This document shows positions 12,629 to 25,900 of a stretch of 64,000 bases of DNA, piece after piece. The position numbers were made by a program, and so were the translations under genes. The stretch is from Prinsepia uniflora (Eukaryota > Streptophyta > Magnoliopsida > Rosales > Rosaceae). The notes below the pieces were generated by a model. That model ran no database searches. It saw only the letters and a list, made by a program, of their open reading frames with translations, and was not told the origin of the DNA. The first letter of the stretch is position 1. Every line of letters starts with the position of its first letter. The stretch is from positions 61,456,296 to 61,520,295 of the forward strand of contig CM064872.1 in assembly GCA_032719365.1 (NCBI GenBank), given 5' to 3'.

Positions 12629-13743
12629 AATCGATCTAGCCATTAAAAACATGAAAAACGGTTAAGAATCTCACTTTCCAGATCAAGAAGTCTCACGGTC
12701 AACCTGCACCGTCCACCGCTGTCGTCTCGGGCCTTCCTAGCCCTCGAAACCAATTCAATTCGACTCCTTGAAACCACAGAAGTAGTTTCCAATGATCCAA
12801 AACAATCATCAAACCTCAAATCGAAAACTGCCATTAATGGATCAAAACTAACATTTTCGGGGAAAGTCACCTACCGTCACCGCCGTGCACAGTCGTGGCC
12901 ACCCCTAGGTTCATCTTAGCCTCCCCTTCAACTTGTCTTCAGACATCACAGGTACAGGATGAGGATTTAGGGAGTTGAGGTTTCACGATCACACACTGCA
13001 CTCTGTTTTTCATCCCTTCGGTTGGCCATCACCAATCACATTGTCCTCTTCACTCTCAATCTCTCATTCTAGTCTCACACACGAGCACAGAGGAGGTATG
13101 GTGGTAGGGGTTATGTGTGTTTGTTCTCTCATTTTTCAGAAGGGCAGAATGAAGATGATGAACTCTGTGCACGGTTTGAAGGGGGGAGGGAAGGTGAGGT
13201 TTGTTGTGATGATCAGAGGAGTGGACGGCGAAGATGAGGGGTGTGAGGGAATGGATGGCTGAGATTGAGAGAGAGTGGTTAAGGATATAATAAAATAATC
13301 AAAAAACGATTATTATAGTATTAAACCTGCCAATCACCTTTTAGATCCACAATTTGGGGTTAATGACCAATAGGTTGAGTGACACTTATCACTCATCCAA
13401 AGGTCCCACACTAAAAAGTCAACCAATCAGATTTAGCCAAGTGCATCCGCCTCGTAATGCGTGTATAGTTAAATCAAACTTCTGTGAACCATAACTTTCC
13501 CCTCCGACGTCCGATTTCGACGTGCCACATGTCTACAGACTTGTATCGACCCGATCTACGTAACGGTTCTCGGCCCTCGGCCATCGGACCTCCCAGGTCA
13601 AAAGTCAAAATTTTACCCACCACTAGGGGCAAAACGATCATTTTGCGTTAACCGTCCGATTTCGTCCAACTAATCACCGATTAACCTCACTAATCCTTCA
13701 TTAGTCACTAATCTCATCCGGGAATTCGGGACGGGTCGTTACA
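12629..13743 (-). repeat. Left-truncated second LTR of copy B
   Basis: From AATCGATCTAGCCATTAAA to GGGTCGTTACA it follows 8582-9671 with scattered substitutions and small indels, for example an extra TGACACTTATC-type segment near 13380. The first 1.9 kb expected of this LTR is absent. Matching open frames in the two LTRs (for instance 8595-8822 and 12643-12870 on the minus strand) are consequences of the duplication, not genes. Confidence 0.8.
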
Positions 13744-14869
13744 AGTTTTGAGTGTTTGAAGCGTATGTTTGGGTTTTAAATTTTTTTTAAATCCTAGGAC
13801 TTAGGAATTGCATTGGAGGTTACGTAGGGATTTTGTGACCTGAGATCATCATTTTTGACATGCGACTTGACCCCCAGAACTGGCAAAGAACGCCCAAATA
13901 GAGAATAAACTGCCAAATAACGATTGTGAGTAGACTTTTATTTTCAACTAAAATTATTATGCGTGTATAATTTATTATTTTAATTGCTTTATTATGCATT
14001 TTATATTGTGGTTTTGAAATTTTTAAATGATTTTTGTTGAATTTTTTGGAATTTTAAATTGATTTTGAGTACATGTTTTATGAGTACAAACTTTGTTTTG
14101 GGCTTAGACTCAGATTTTGAATGTGATTTTGGTTTTGAGACATTGATATATGACATATGTATGCTTTCTTGATATTGTGACTTGTGCGTATTGATGGACA
14201 AGCCTCTTCAGATTGCTGGTTAGTGGGATAGTCACCGACGTTCAGAGTTGGGCTCTGTTTTCCTGGGACTGGTGATTTGATTATAAATCGAACGTCAAGA
14301 GCACGGCTCTGTTTTCTTGAGTAAGTTTTTTCTCATACTTCTGGATCTGGACTCTATTTTCCCGAGCGGTTGGCTCACCGGTAGTATGGTGTGAATATGT
14401 TGATTGATATTGAGCATCGAAGATGAGTTGGTTATGTATGATTATTGATCTGGCATCTTGATATATTTTCGTAAATGATTTGATTTACTTATATTGCATA
14501 ACTTGTGCCTATGTGGCTTTCTAATTGAATTTCCATGAAAACGTTGTTTAATTTAAGACTTGATTGTTCGTTTGATACAGTTTACTTTTATGCATGCATA
14601 GTTTAGAAATGGAGGGTAAACTACTTACAATTTTCAATCTATATCTTTAATGTTTATTTTTCTCCACTCACATTTGTATGGGTTTACTTACCCTCCAAGC
14701 TGTAGCACGAGGACGGATACCTACTTTGGGGCCGGTGGAATATACTAGACTCTACGCACTCATTAATGTAGTAGGGTAGGATTAAACGTTCTAAGTTGTA
14801 TCCTGATACTTATGCTCTGTAAACAGTTGTGTAAAATAACAAGTTTTTTAGGGAGAGATCATGTTACCT

Positions 14870-14881
14870 TGGTATCAGAGC
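14870..14881 (+). other. Primer-binding site of the Del/Tekay-like element
   Basis: TGGTATCAGAGC is complementary to the 3' end of initiator-Met tRNA, the usual plant LTR-retrotransposon primer. It stands directly after the 5' LTR and 80 bp before the gag start, fixing the element's orientation as plus. Confidence 0.85.
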
Positions 14882-14961
14882 ATAGGTTTATTGTATATTG
14901 ATTGCACTTATAGGGTGCAGGGTGTGAAGTAAGGTTTGTTGTTTCGGGAAAAGTAACGATT

Positions 14962-15720
14962 ATGCCTCCAAGACGAGATCCTCATGCACGGTCTGAAGAT
15001 AAGACAAAGCAGGTTAAAGAGGGCCTGAACATAGAGAGAGCCCAACGGTTGGGGGCTACGCTGTTTATGGGCTAGGAGAGCCCAGAATAGGCGGAAAAGT
15101 GGATTATCCGCCTTGAGAGGATTTTAAGGTTTTGAGATATCCATCAGAGGACATGGTATAGCTAGCCATATTTCAGTTAGGTGGCTATGCATATCGATAG
15201 TGGCGGAGGTTACAGATGACAAGCTAAGATGCCCAGACTTTGACATAGGAGACCTTTAAAGACATATTTTTGGATGTGTTCTGTTTCCGCTCCTTTCTAG
15301 ACGCTAGAGAGATGGAGTTTTTATGGTTGCGGTAAAAAAGCATAACGGGGGCCTAGTATGAACAGAAGTTTCTAAGTCTGTCCTAGTTTTCCTTGGTATT
15401 TGTGGCAACCGAGGCAAACAAGAGATGACGGTTTGGGTTGGCATACAAGATGAAATTAAGGCTATCGTGATAGTAGGTCCTTTTACCACTTTGAGAGAGT
15501 TATCAGATGCTGCTATTTCAGTGGAGACGAGTTTGCCAGCACGACAGCAGGGCGTGAGTGCAAGCTAAAGACCGTATACTGGTACTTTTGGTCAGAGAGC
15601 CCCAAAGAGGGGTAGGACTAGTTCTAAATCCTCTTGTAGTTATCTTTAGGTGCCCGGAGCTTTGGGTCAAGATCACAAACGTCTACTCAATCTAGTCGAG
15701 CCTCAGTACAATGGACAAGT
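14962..15720 (+). pseudogene. Decayed gag of the Del/Tekay-like Gypsy element
   Basis: The reading begins MPPRRDPHARSEDKTK, a typical start of Del/Tekay gag proteins. Retrotransposon-gag words follow, interrupted by stops: ESPE*AEKWIIRLERIL, ETFKDIFLDVFCFRSFLDAR, and EMEFLWLR. A remnant of the zinc-knuckle region (FRCPE) appears near 15650. The structural capsid protein would have packaged element RNA. Multiple stops and shifts make it non-functional. Confidence 0.7.
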
Positions 15721-16009
15721 AAATATGAGGGTAGACACACACAACCTTATATGATTCATTGCTCTGCTTGTTGAGAGCCTGAGAATATCCATAGCGATTT
15801 CTCGAACCACCCAGATGGTGGTAGGATAAGACAGGACAAGATAGACTATAGTCAGACTTTAGGTAAGTCGAGAGGGAGTCAGACACATGCCAATGGAGTT
15901 GGGAGTAGATCGAGAGGACGTGGTCGATCTTCAGGGCTAGAGGCTAAAGTATTTGGTGTTGCTAAACAGGAAGCACGATAGGCGCCAAGTGGAGTAATAG
16001 GAACGCTAA

Positions 16010-16131
16010 TTATTTTTTGTCATGACGCACGTGTTCTTATAGATCCCGGGGCTACACATTTGTTTTTTTCTCAGGGATTTGCATTATTGGTAAATATGGA
16101 AGTGTCACTTATTAGTTATGATATGGGGGTT
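16010..16131 (+). pseudogene. Protease fragment of the Del/Tekay-like element, left of an insertion
   Basis: HDARVLIDPGATHLFFSQGF corresponds to the aspartic protease active-site region of Gypsy pol, usually LIDSGATHSF. Here the catalytic Asp is present but the Ser is Pro. The frame continues to ISYDMGV and is then cut by the insertion at 16132. The protease domain resumes after 18260 with RTPTRYVLVTNLMIRG. Confidence 0.75.
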
Positions 16132-18255
16132 TGATAAGTCAAGAATTGAGCATGATTTCAATGATATTTCTTATCCCTTTTACTTGTCTTTTGATTATAA
16201 TTGTACAAACAATAGGAGAAAATAATCCATTTTGTGAGACATGTGTAGATTATGAAAGTTAAGTCAATTCTGAAGAGAATACAAAAATAATGGAGGAAAT
16301 CTGAGCCATAATGAAGGAATAGCACTAAAATGAAATTAAGGTCCCTAGCTGAAATCCCAGTTGAGAGCCTCTCGGATTTTGTCTTTGAATTGGCATTTTT
16401 CAATGTATTGGATGTGATCAGCAGCTCATATAATCTCCAGGGGTTCCAATGAGGTGCTAGCACAAGTCAAGACAATCAAGATTGACCAATAAAAGGGGTT
16501 CTTGCCTTTCTTGGGCGAAAGACGCTCCTAATCCTACAAGGAGTGTGTGTGTGACTTTGTGGACCAACCTTGCCAGCCTTGCACGCCTAGATTAAGTGGG
16601 CTATTTCAGACATTATGCCCTGAAATCCAGCTGGGAAAGTTGGCCAAAAAATCCATTAAAAGAAGGGTTCCTATCCGTTCTTTGGAACCCAAGAAACTAG
16701 GATTTTTTGCCTTATCAAGTTTCTACTTTTTAGGGATTTGGGGCAGCTGTCCTTTGGACGAATTTTCTTTCCATTTTCAATGAGGAATTACATGGATTGA
16801 CTTCGATAAGAAGACCTAAAGATTTCCTAATCAGATCTGAAATTAAAGATTGCAAGAAATAAGGGAAAGGAAGTTGCTTAGAGGCCAATAAACTATCAAG
16901 AACACGGCTAGGGTTAATTACCCTTAGCCCAATCATATCTCTTTTCCTTTATTTTAGGGCTATGTGATCTGATTTGGAATATAATTAATTGAATTCCTAG
17001 TCAAAGGATGAAGTCAAGAAGTGGAAACAAGAAAGAAAATAAGACTCCTTATTGAAGGAGGATCAACAATGCGAAAAAGGATGTTTGATGGCTACAATTG
17101 GTTTCCTTCCTTGTTTGGGTTTCATTTTTCCCTTTCTTTTAGGGAGATAGGGGATATAAATAGTTTTTTTCTCAATTTTGTCCAATTTACCTCCTAAGGT
17201 CCCAAAACTCTGCAAAATTTTTTGCTTAAGTTTTTTACACAAAGTAGCCGCAATTTACCTATTGTTCATGCTTTTGGATTCAAGTCTTGCATCTTCTTTG
17301 TGACGTGAAGGTTGGGAGAAGAAGAAGTGTTTGTGCCACTTCTCTCACGGATCATTCATCTTAGTATTTTTGTTTCTCAATCCCTAATCTCTTTAAGTTT
17401 ATATGCATTCAATTATGATGTTTGTTAACTTAGTTATACATGAGTAGTTTCCTTTAGGTTTAGGGCTGTTTGAAGCCCTAGCCATGTTAGTTTATAATTA
17501 GATTTTTGGCTGTTGATTATGGTTGTTATGTATGCCTGGATTTTTTGGATTACTATGCTTCATGAACTCAATTTATGCTTGTAACTTTGATCACATTATT
17601 TGCGTAAATGTAATTGCTTGACGGATTACCTCGATGTTTGTGTTCACCATGCAATTTGTAGCATCACGTTTAAGAGTAGGAATCTTATTCGTAATCTAAA
17701 CTCATGAATCCCTAGGATTGCACATCACTTTACTAGGGATAGTGTAGTGTCATTAAATCTTCTTCATGTTTCATGCATTATCACACACCATCGGTAATAG
17801 TTGTTTAAGGGCGGGTACATCACGCTTAAACATGCAATCTAAGAGAAAATAAATGTGTGGGGTGAGCCTTAGTCGGACCCTTGCATGGGCACTTAATTTA
17901 GATACATGCATAATTAATTTAATCAACAAAATCTAAGGAGAACTTTAATTGGTAAAGATGGATAACATGTCCTAATTCGTCCTAATCATCCAATCAACTC
18001 TCAAATCAAGTTTTTCATCATTTTGCACTTGTTTTCATCATTCAATTTCGTTCTAATCATCACTCAAAACCCCCCAACATTTTTGTACTTTTTCTCAAGT
18101 TGTTTCATTCCAAACTAAGTGGATTCACGATGAACAAATCCTCGAGGGATCGACCTTTGCAAACCTACTATACTCGTCATACGATTTTGTGCACTTGCAA
18201 AGTAGTACATTAGGAGTTATCATTCATAATTTCTTGGTTGATAAATCTTCTATCA
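16132..18255. mobile_element. 2.1-kb LTR-like insertion in the protease region, target duplication GGGTT
   Basis: The unit starts TGATAAGTC and ends CTTCTATCA, with TG...CA ends. It is bounded by a perfect 5-bp duplication GGGTT (16127-16131 and 18256-18260). Removing it restores the protease reading across the junction. No coding region is recognisable inside. Its end region (GGGATCGACC...TTTGTGCACTTGCA) resembles ends of Athila-type Gypsy LTRs, so it is probably a solo LTR. The family call rests on general resemblance only. Confidence 0.75.
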
Positions 18256-21240
18256 GGGTTCGTACACCGACCAGGTATGTATTGGTTACGAATCTAATGA
18301 TTCGAGGTGCTCTAGTGGTCGTAGAGGGAAGTTGCCTCGAAGCAGATTTCATTCTCATAGATCTTCATGACTTTGATGTGATAGTAAGGATGGATTAGTT
18401 AACCACCCATCAGACTTTTATTGAATGTTTTGGTAAGAAGGTGATACTTTAGAGCTCATGGTTTCCAGAGGTAGTATTTCAGGGGAATTAGGAAGTATTA
18501 GCTACTGGAGTGATATCGGCTCTAACAGCTAAAAAGTTGTTGAAGAAAGGATGTCAAGGATACCTAGCTCATATGGTTGATACTAAAAAGAACCCAAGAA
18601 GTATTGAAGAGATACTGGTGGCACGAGAGTTTCCAGATGTGTTTCCTGAGGAGTTACTGGATTTACCACCTCGCATGAAGGTTGATTTTACTATTGAGTG
18701 ACTTCCGGGTACTCGACCAATATCTCAAACGACATATAGGATGGCTCTAGCGGAGCTGAAGGTACATTTGCAGAGTTAATATGTATGGGATTCATTCAAC
18801 CAAGTACATCACCCTTAGAAGCCCCAATATTATTTATCTAAAAAAAAGGATGGTAGTTTACGATCATGTATTGACTACATGCAACTTAGTCAGGTAATAT
18901 CGCCGAATAAATTTCCACTGCCTCAGATCGATTATTTGTTTGATTAGTTGAGAAGGGCTAGACATTTTTCGAAGATTGATCTACAATTAGGCTACCATCA
19001 TTTAAGGATAAAAGAGGAAGATATTTCAGTGACAGCTTTTTCAGATGAGGTATGACCATTATGAGCTTTTGGTGATGCCATTTAGGTTAACCAATGCCCC
19101 AACATCATTTATTGACTTGATAAGCATGGTATTTTGACCATTCTTGGATCGTTTTGTGATATTGTTTCTTGATGAAATCTTAGTGTATTCGAGGAGTGAG
19201 AAACCACATGAAAAACACATGAGGAGAGTGTTGAATACACTAAGGGAAGATCAGTTATATGTCAAGCTCACCAAATTTCATTTTTAGTTTACTAGTGCTA
19301 CTTTTCTGGGACATGTGATATCTGCCGACGTGATTAGTGTAGAACCCCAGAAGACAGAGATAGTGACTGATTGGGCTTAACCAAAGACAATGTCTGAGGT
19401 CAAGAGTTTTTGGGGTTAACTAGTTACTATAGACGATTTGTAGAATGGTTATCTACGATTGTAGCTCCGTTGACTCATTTTACTAGGAATGGGGTGAAGT
19501 TTGTTTGGGATGAGGATTGTGAGCGGAGTTTTTAGGAATTAAAGAGACGTTTGAGTTCCGCTCTGATATTGACCATTCCCGATTATAGTGGGGAGTTCGA
19601 GGTTTATAGTAATGCTTCATTACAAGGTTTGGGATGTATATTAATGCAACATGGAAAAGTCATTGCTTATACATCTAGACAATTGAAAACTCATGAGTTG
19701 AACTACCACGCACATAATATGGAGTTGGTAGCAGTGGTATATGCATTAAATATCTGGACCCTATGGTGAGAAATGCAAGATTTATAAAGACCATAATTCA
19801 CCTAGAAAGATCTAAACCTAAGACAACAAAGGTGGTTGGAACTAATCAAAGATTATGATTGTACTATCGACTATCACCCTGAAAAAGCCAATGTAGTGGC
19901 TGATACTTTGAGTATGAAATCTGTGGGTTCTTTTACTCACATGCGGGCAGTATATCTATCACTTCTCTTGGAACTCCGGAAGATGGGAGTCGAGCTTTGA
20001 ATTGGTGACCAGAGAGCTCTCTTATCTAGTTTTCATATGATACATGTCCTTATTGATCAGATTATTGAGGCGCAGTTGTAGGATCTTATTTTGTGCATTA
20101 TTGGGATGGAAGTAGAAGCGAGGGACATGCATGATTATACACTTATTGGTGGGCTCACAACTCGACCTATGTGATGCATCCTAGAGGAACTAAGACATAT
20201 CGTACTCTCAGAGAACATTATTGGTGGGCTGGCATGAAACGTGAGATATCAGAGTTCGTGAGTAAGTGTTTGATATGCCAGCAAGTAAAGACTAAGAATT
20301 AGAAGCCATATGGAACTTTACAGTCACTTCTGATTCCTGAATGGAATTGGGATCATTTGATAATGGATTTTGTGTAGGACATGATGGAGATTGGGTGATC
20401 ATGGATAAACTTATAGAGTGTTTGAAGAAAGCTTTTGGAACGAAGTTAAGTTTTAGTATTGTTTTTCACCCCTATATGGATGACCAGTCTGAGCGAACTA
20501 TCCAGATTTTGGAAGACATAATGAGGGCTTGTGTCCTATAGTTTCATGGGAATTAAGACATCTACCTTATGTTAATGGAATTTTCTTATAATAACAGTTA
20601 TCAGTCTAGTATTGGGACTACTCCGTACGAGGCATTGAATGGACGACAGTGTAGGACACCCCTCTATTGGATTAAAGTGGGTAAAAGGAAGCTATTGATG
20701 CCTAAGGTTTTAGACCAGATGGAAGAAAAATATAGGATTATCAGAGAACGATTAAAAGCTGCTCAAGATCGTCAAAAAAGCTATGCTGATCGCCAAACCC
20801 GAGACCTTGAGTTTTCAGTAGAAGATCGAGTTTTCTTAAAGTTATCCCTTTAGAAAGGTATTGTGTAATTCAGTATGTGAGGGAATTTGAGTTCCTACTA
20901 CATTGGGCCATATAAGATTACAGAGAGGATAGGCCCATAGCGATTGGCATTACCCCCAGAACTCTCTCGAATTCACGACATGTTTCATGTCTCGATGCTT
21001 AAGAAGTATATACCTCATGAATCACATATATTGGAACAAAAAACCTTTGATCTTTGAGAGGATTAATGTTTTGGGGACCAAAAGGATAAACTGTTGCGTC
21101 AGAAGACTATTCCCCTAGTGAAAGTGTTGTAGAGGAACCATAACGTGGAAGAAGCCACATAGGAGTCCGAGGCACTGATGCGAGCATAGTATCCACACCT
21201 GTTTGTTTAAATTTAGAGAACAAAATTTTTTTAAGGAGTA
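18256..21240 (+). pseudogene. Decayed pol (PR end, RT, RNase H, integrase) of the Del/Tekay-like element
   Basis: In order, with many stops and frameshifts, the plus strand gives: the protease tail (DFILIDLHDFDVIVRMD, near 18350); the RT lead-in (FPDVFPEELLDLPPRMKVDF, 18630-18690); the RT core (FSKIDLQLGYHHLRIKEEDI, near 18970); RNase H (YSNASLQGLGCILMQHGKVI, 19605-19665); and integrase (IPEWNWDHLIMDFV, 20335). Then come FHPYMDDQSERTIQILED (20467) and the C-terminal LPPELSRIHDMFHVSMLKKY (20952-21009), followed by IPLVKVL*RNHNVEEAT. This ending is typical of the Del/Tekay chromovirus clade. About 100 integrase residues between MDFV and the LSFSIVFHP block are deleted. Confidence 0.85.
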
Positions 21241-22973
21241 GGTTGTAACAACCCGGAACATAGGAAACTAAATTTTGGAAACTTTTAATGTAAAGGGACC
21301 ATTTTACCCCTAATATTATTAAAGTTGACTTTTTCTTCGAATTCTCGTTTGGGTTTTTCTTATATACCATAGTGTAGGTCTCGGAGTCTCGAGTCTGTAG
21401 ACAAGTGGCTTGTCAAAATTGGAGGTCATTTTGGTAATTTTGACTTAAGGGGGATTTTGGAAATTTTACAAGGGTGATTTTTTCTTGTGAGTTCATGATT
21501 ATTAACTTTTTCTCTCTATATTTTTTTTTGATGCACCGATATAAGAGAATGGGGATGAATATACAAGGGGTGAGGGTGCTATATGTGTACATGTGTGTGT
21601 ATTGTGTTGTGAGAAAGCCACCCCAAACTTGAGAGCCTTATCAACCATAAAAACACCATAAACAGCTAGGAAAGATAAAGGAGAGAGGGATAACAGAGAG
21701 GAAGGAGAAAGAGAGAGGAAAAGATAAAGAAAAATTAAAAAATTCTCACTATGAAGCACCTAGACTATTCGAGGGGTTAAAGCTTTGAATTGGAGATTCT
21801 AATAAGCTCCATAAGCTCCCAAGAGTATAAAATGATGAAGAACACAAAGTTTGGCATGCAGGTTGGCTGGGAAAGCGGTGAGAAAGGTTTGGCCGAAAGC
21901 TTGGTTTTAGGTGGAGGATAAAGGTACATTTTGTTCATGTTTTGTGATTATAGAACTACTCTTAGGATCGAATTGTTAAGTTTTGACGTTTAAAAAGAAG
22001 AAAAATGATAAGAAATGAGGAAATTAAGGCCGAATCAACTCGGCTGGTCGAATAATCCAGGACTGGGTGAATAGGCTGACCAACTGCGAGGAAGGAGATA
22101 AAGCGAACAAGGCAGCTAACGTGACTTCTGTCGTTGTGCCACATGTGCCATGTGTCACCACATGTCATGCCATTTGGGGTCATGTGTCATGACATGTGTG
22201 CATCATGTCACACATGTCAGTGTCATGTATCATTACGTGGCATGCTAAGTCAGCGCCCAATCAGATGCACGTGTGACACACGTGATGGCGCGTGGCAGCA
22301 AGTGGGCATGGTTTTTAAGATACAGTGGTACGTGTCATACGGATCTCGATGTTCTTATGGTGGTGGTTTCAAGCCGCTAAACATTGTCTCGGGGTAGTTT
22401 TGGGTGTCTGAAGCATATGTTTACGTTTTAAAATTATCATTTAAATCCTAGGACTTAAGGATTGCATTGGGAGGTTACATAGGAACTTTTTGACCCAAGA
22501 TTATGTTGTTTGACATGCAATACGACCCTCAGAGATGGCAAAGAATGCTCGAATCGAGAAAAACTATGAAATAACGACTATGAGTGCACTTTTATTTTTA
22601 ACTAAAATTATTATGCATAATTGATTATTTTAATTGCTTTATGATGCAATTTATATTGTGTTGGCTATTTTATATTTTTTAAATGATTTTTGATGAATTG
22701 TCCGGAATTTTAAATTGATTTCGAGTACACATTTTACGAGATTTTGCATAAACTGTATTTTAAGCTTAGTCCTAGATTTTGAATGTGATTTGGTTTTGAG
22801 ACATTGACATATGACATATGTGTATGATTCTCAATATTGTGACTTGTGTGTAATGATAGACAACCCTCCTCGGATTGTTGGTTAGCGGGACAGCCTCTGA
22901 TGCCCAAAGTTAGGCTCTGTTTTCTTGACACTGGTAATTTGATTGTGACTCAGACGTCCAGGGCAGGGCTTTG

Positions 22974-25900
22974 TGTCAGGACCCACCCCGGTTTCATCCC
23001 GAAACCCAAGGTAAATCCTGCTCCCATCTGACACCCCGACAGTACACAGTCAGACGCAGGAGAAAGCACTCAATAAAAACCGAAGTCAAAGTTTACAGAG
23101 CATAGTACAACAAATAAAAACCGATTATATTTACACGCACGCGGAAGAAAATGTAAACACTCCGGGAACCCTCACGAAATGTCTATGCCTCAGACGCTGC
23201 CTCGACGTCAAGACCCCGCGCTAGCTCCACAACCTGGAGGGCAATTCAAAACAGAAGATGTGAGTGGACCATAATAAACGAAAAGTTCTAAAACCATTTA
23301 TCAGAAAACCGAATTTAACCCTCCGTTTTGAAACCACATGCATAACCCAGTTATTAAAACAGTTAGAAATCGATCATCATAAACATCATAAGAAAAAGAA
23401 ACACTATAAAACAGTTATAGAAATCATCGTATGTGAATCATAAAACCGTACTAGAAACCATGAACATCCAATCATTATTTTTCCGATCAAACCTGCTGGA
23501 CCTATCCGAGTCTTTAAACTCCCGAGTCTTTAAACTCAATCTAGGCCTTAATCATATCCGAGTCTTTAAACTCCCGAGTCTTTAAACTCAAAGGCCTACG
23601 GGGGAAATATCAATATATCCGAGTCTTTAAACTCCCGAGTCTTTAAACTCAATCCGGGTCTTTAAACCCAATCCGGGCCCGTCCCCCGTCAATCAATATC
23701 CGGGTCTTTAAACCCAATAACCAGATCCAGCAAATCCAATCCAAATCATTTGTAAAACCATTGTCCATTTCCATATCCAAACCCGAATCCGAAATTACTG
23801 GTCCGATGCCCTTCCGGCATCCCGAACCGTCATTCCGAATCCAAATCCGGAAATTCATTTTTCAACTTTAAAACCAAATCTCGTTTCCCGAAATCCGATT
23901 TTAAAACCAAAAACCTTGATTATCAAAATCATGTTCCAAAATCCATTTATAATCATTAGAAATCATTTATCATTTGAAATCCCAAAACTATAACATTATC
24001 ATCAGAAATTAACCTTTTATCGTAAAACGTGCCAAATACCGTATTTTCTCGAAAAACGTGCAATTATGTAAAATCACATCATAAATTCAACAATCATGAA
24101 ATCACATATATAAAACAAGTATAGAAAACAGTTATGCATGTTCGAGTTTAAGGAAAGGGTCCACTCACAGTACCGAGCCCTCAATCGCGTCCCGAACGTC
24201 CTGCACGTTCCTCGGCTTCCTCGGGAAATCCCGATCCTGTCAACAACCACCAAATTACGTCACTAACACGTCCACGAGTATCCACCTAAATTCCCTCAAA
24301 AATCCCCGGGTCCTAAACGTAACGAACCGGAACCCTAAACTTTCACCCTCGCGGAACTACTTCGATTTGACGTCCGATTAACCCGAAATCACTCCCAATG
24401 GACTCGTCACAACTCCTAGACCAAAAACCATGTTGATACCTTCCCCAAGGACCGCCGCACGAGCCCCCACGCGCCGCCCAAAGTGGCTGCGCGTGGCCCT
24501 CACGCGCCTGCTACAGTGCATCGGCTACCTCGAGCCAACCCGGTTCGCAACAGTAGCCTGCAACTCGGACCGGCGAGACCTGTTCTCCGCCGTCCGGCCA
24601 CCATTCTTCTTCCTTCCTTCACCAGTCTCCTCGTCCCGGCCTACCCTATCGATTCCTCAACTCCTCTAACCTCGACACAGTCCCATCATCGTCGATTCCA
24701 GCTCGAAAGAAAACTCATACACGGCTCTGTTTTCCTTCCCGGCCACCCAGGTAACCTCCCTTCACGGTAGCCATCCTAAACCCTTCCTAGGACCTTACTG
24801 AACCTAACCCAACTCTCCTAGACCTTCGACTCTCGCCCAAACGTCACGACTCGCCGTTTGAAACTCACGGCAAAACAGAGCATACAGATTCCCTCCGTCA
24901 TGCCATCCACCACCGTGCACCTCCCGTCACGGCAGCACAACCAATAGAATCCCAGACCTCCACTGAGTCCCCTAGACTTGCCTATGAACTTCGATTCGAC
25001 CTCTAGACTCACGACTCTCGATTTGAAACTCGACGGCTAAACAGAGCAAATAGAAGAGGATGAGAAATTACCTGTCCTCCGATCGCCGTCGCGAACTCAG
25101 CCGTGAAGCAGTAGCTCCTCCCGTCCACCTCCAGCCCCTAGACACCTCCTCTGGCCTTGCTTGATCGATCACACCCACAACACCACCCACAAACACTCAC
25201 GACCTCCTTGTGCACTCTGGTTTTTCCCGTGGCCCTCACTCCTCTCACACACACGGCCAACACTTCCAAACCTCCTCCATGTAACCTTCCCACTTCTCTG
25301 ATCACCCTCGCACACTCACAAACTCACCAGCACTCATGATCAACCCTCAATCCTCTCAATTCTCTCCCTCTGTTTCTCTCTGTGTCGAAGAACACTCACA
25401 CGGGCACTGCACGGTTGCACCCCAATTATTGGAACCGTGCACACACGCGAGAACTCCCCAGAATCCACTACACAATTGCCACATGTCACCATCCCCTATT
25501 CTCTCTCACACACATGGCCCCATCTCAGCCCTTCATCTGCTACTCTCTGTACAAATCCCCAGGTGCAAAAAGACCAAAATACCCACCTGTTTAACTCAAA
25601 ATTACGGTTTTACCACTACCTTCCTAGACCCGTATCTCCCACCTCGCAAGTCCGATGAATACGTGCCGCCTGTCATCAAACTCAGGACGATGAGATCTTC
25701 CTAACCATCCTCGGTCAACGTACCAAAACCCGATCGTCTAAAAAGTCAACTTTTTCCCTTATTTTAACCAATTTACGGTTATGCCCTCAACCTTCCGAAC
25801 ATCATAACTTCTTCCTCGGATTTCGGAATCGGGCGTGCCACCTGCCTACGGATTCGTGACATCCTAAACTACGTCTTGGTCACTGGTCAATACCCACGTG

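Larger units (their letters stand above)
6651..13743 (-). mobile_element. Truncated large-LTR Gypsy element (copy B) nested in the 5' LTR
   Basis: The element runs on the minus strand. A full LTR lies at 6651-9671 (TGACACGACCC...GGGTCGTTACA), an eroded internal segment at 9672-12628, and the left-truncated second LTR at 12629-13743. The last 1.1 kb of the two LTRs align closely (8582-9671 and 12629-13743). The target duplication is AGTGT (6646-6650) against AGTTT (13744-13748); the uninterrupted homologous site in the other LTR near 22397 reads AGTTT. Loss of about 1.9 kb of one LTR together with the adjoining internal region explains the missing primer-binding site. Confidence 0.8.
5407..14867 (+). 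mobile_element. 5' LTR of the Del/Tekay-like Gypsy element, interrupted by 6651-13743
   Basis: The start (TGCAATGGCCTGGAACAT) aligns with the clean 3' LTR start at 21244 (TGTAACAACCCGGAACAT). The two LTRs then run parallel, for example the stretch with CTTTTTCTTC near 5490 and 21330, and ATGTGTCACCACATGTCA near 6375 and 22152. After the nested insertion the LTR resumes at 13744 and ends just before a TGGTATCAGAGC primer-binding site at 14870. Without the insertion it is about 2.36 kb. The exact 3' terminus (GTTACC rather than GTTACA) is uncertain by a few bases. Confidence 0.75.

Noticed and set aside
8595..13262. Paired frames at 8595-8822/12643-12870 (minus) and 8974-9162/12975-13262 (plus)
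   Set aside because: They lie in the two LTRs of copy B, are short, and do not continue into any recognised domain; repeats, not genes.
24430..25704. Several overlapping plus-strand frames of 60-122 codons at 24.4-25.7 kb
   Set aside because: They lie in solo LTR copy C, have low-complexity Pro/Ser/His-rich translations in competing frames, and match no domain.
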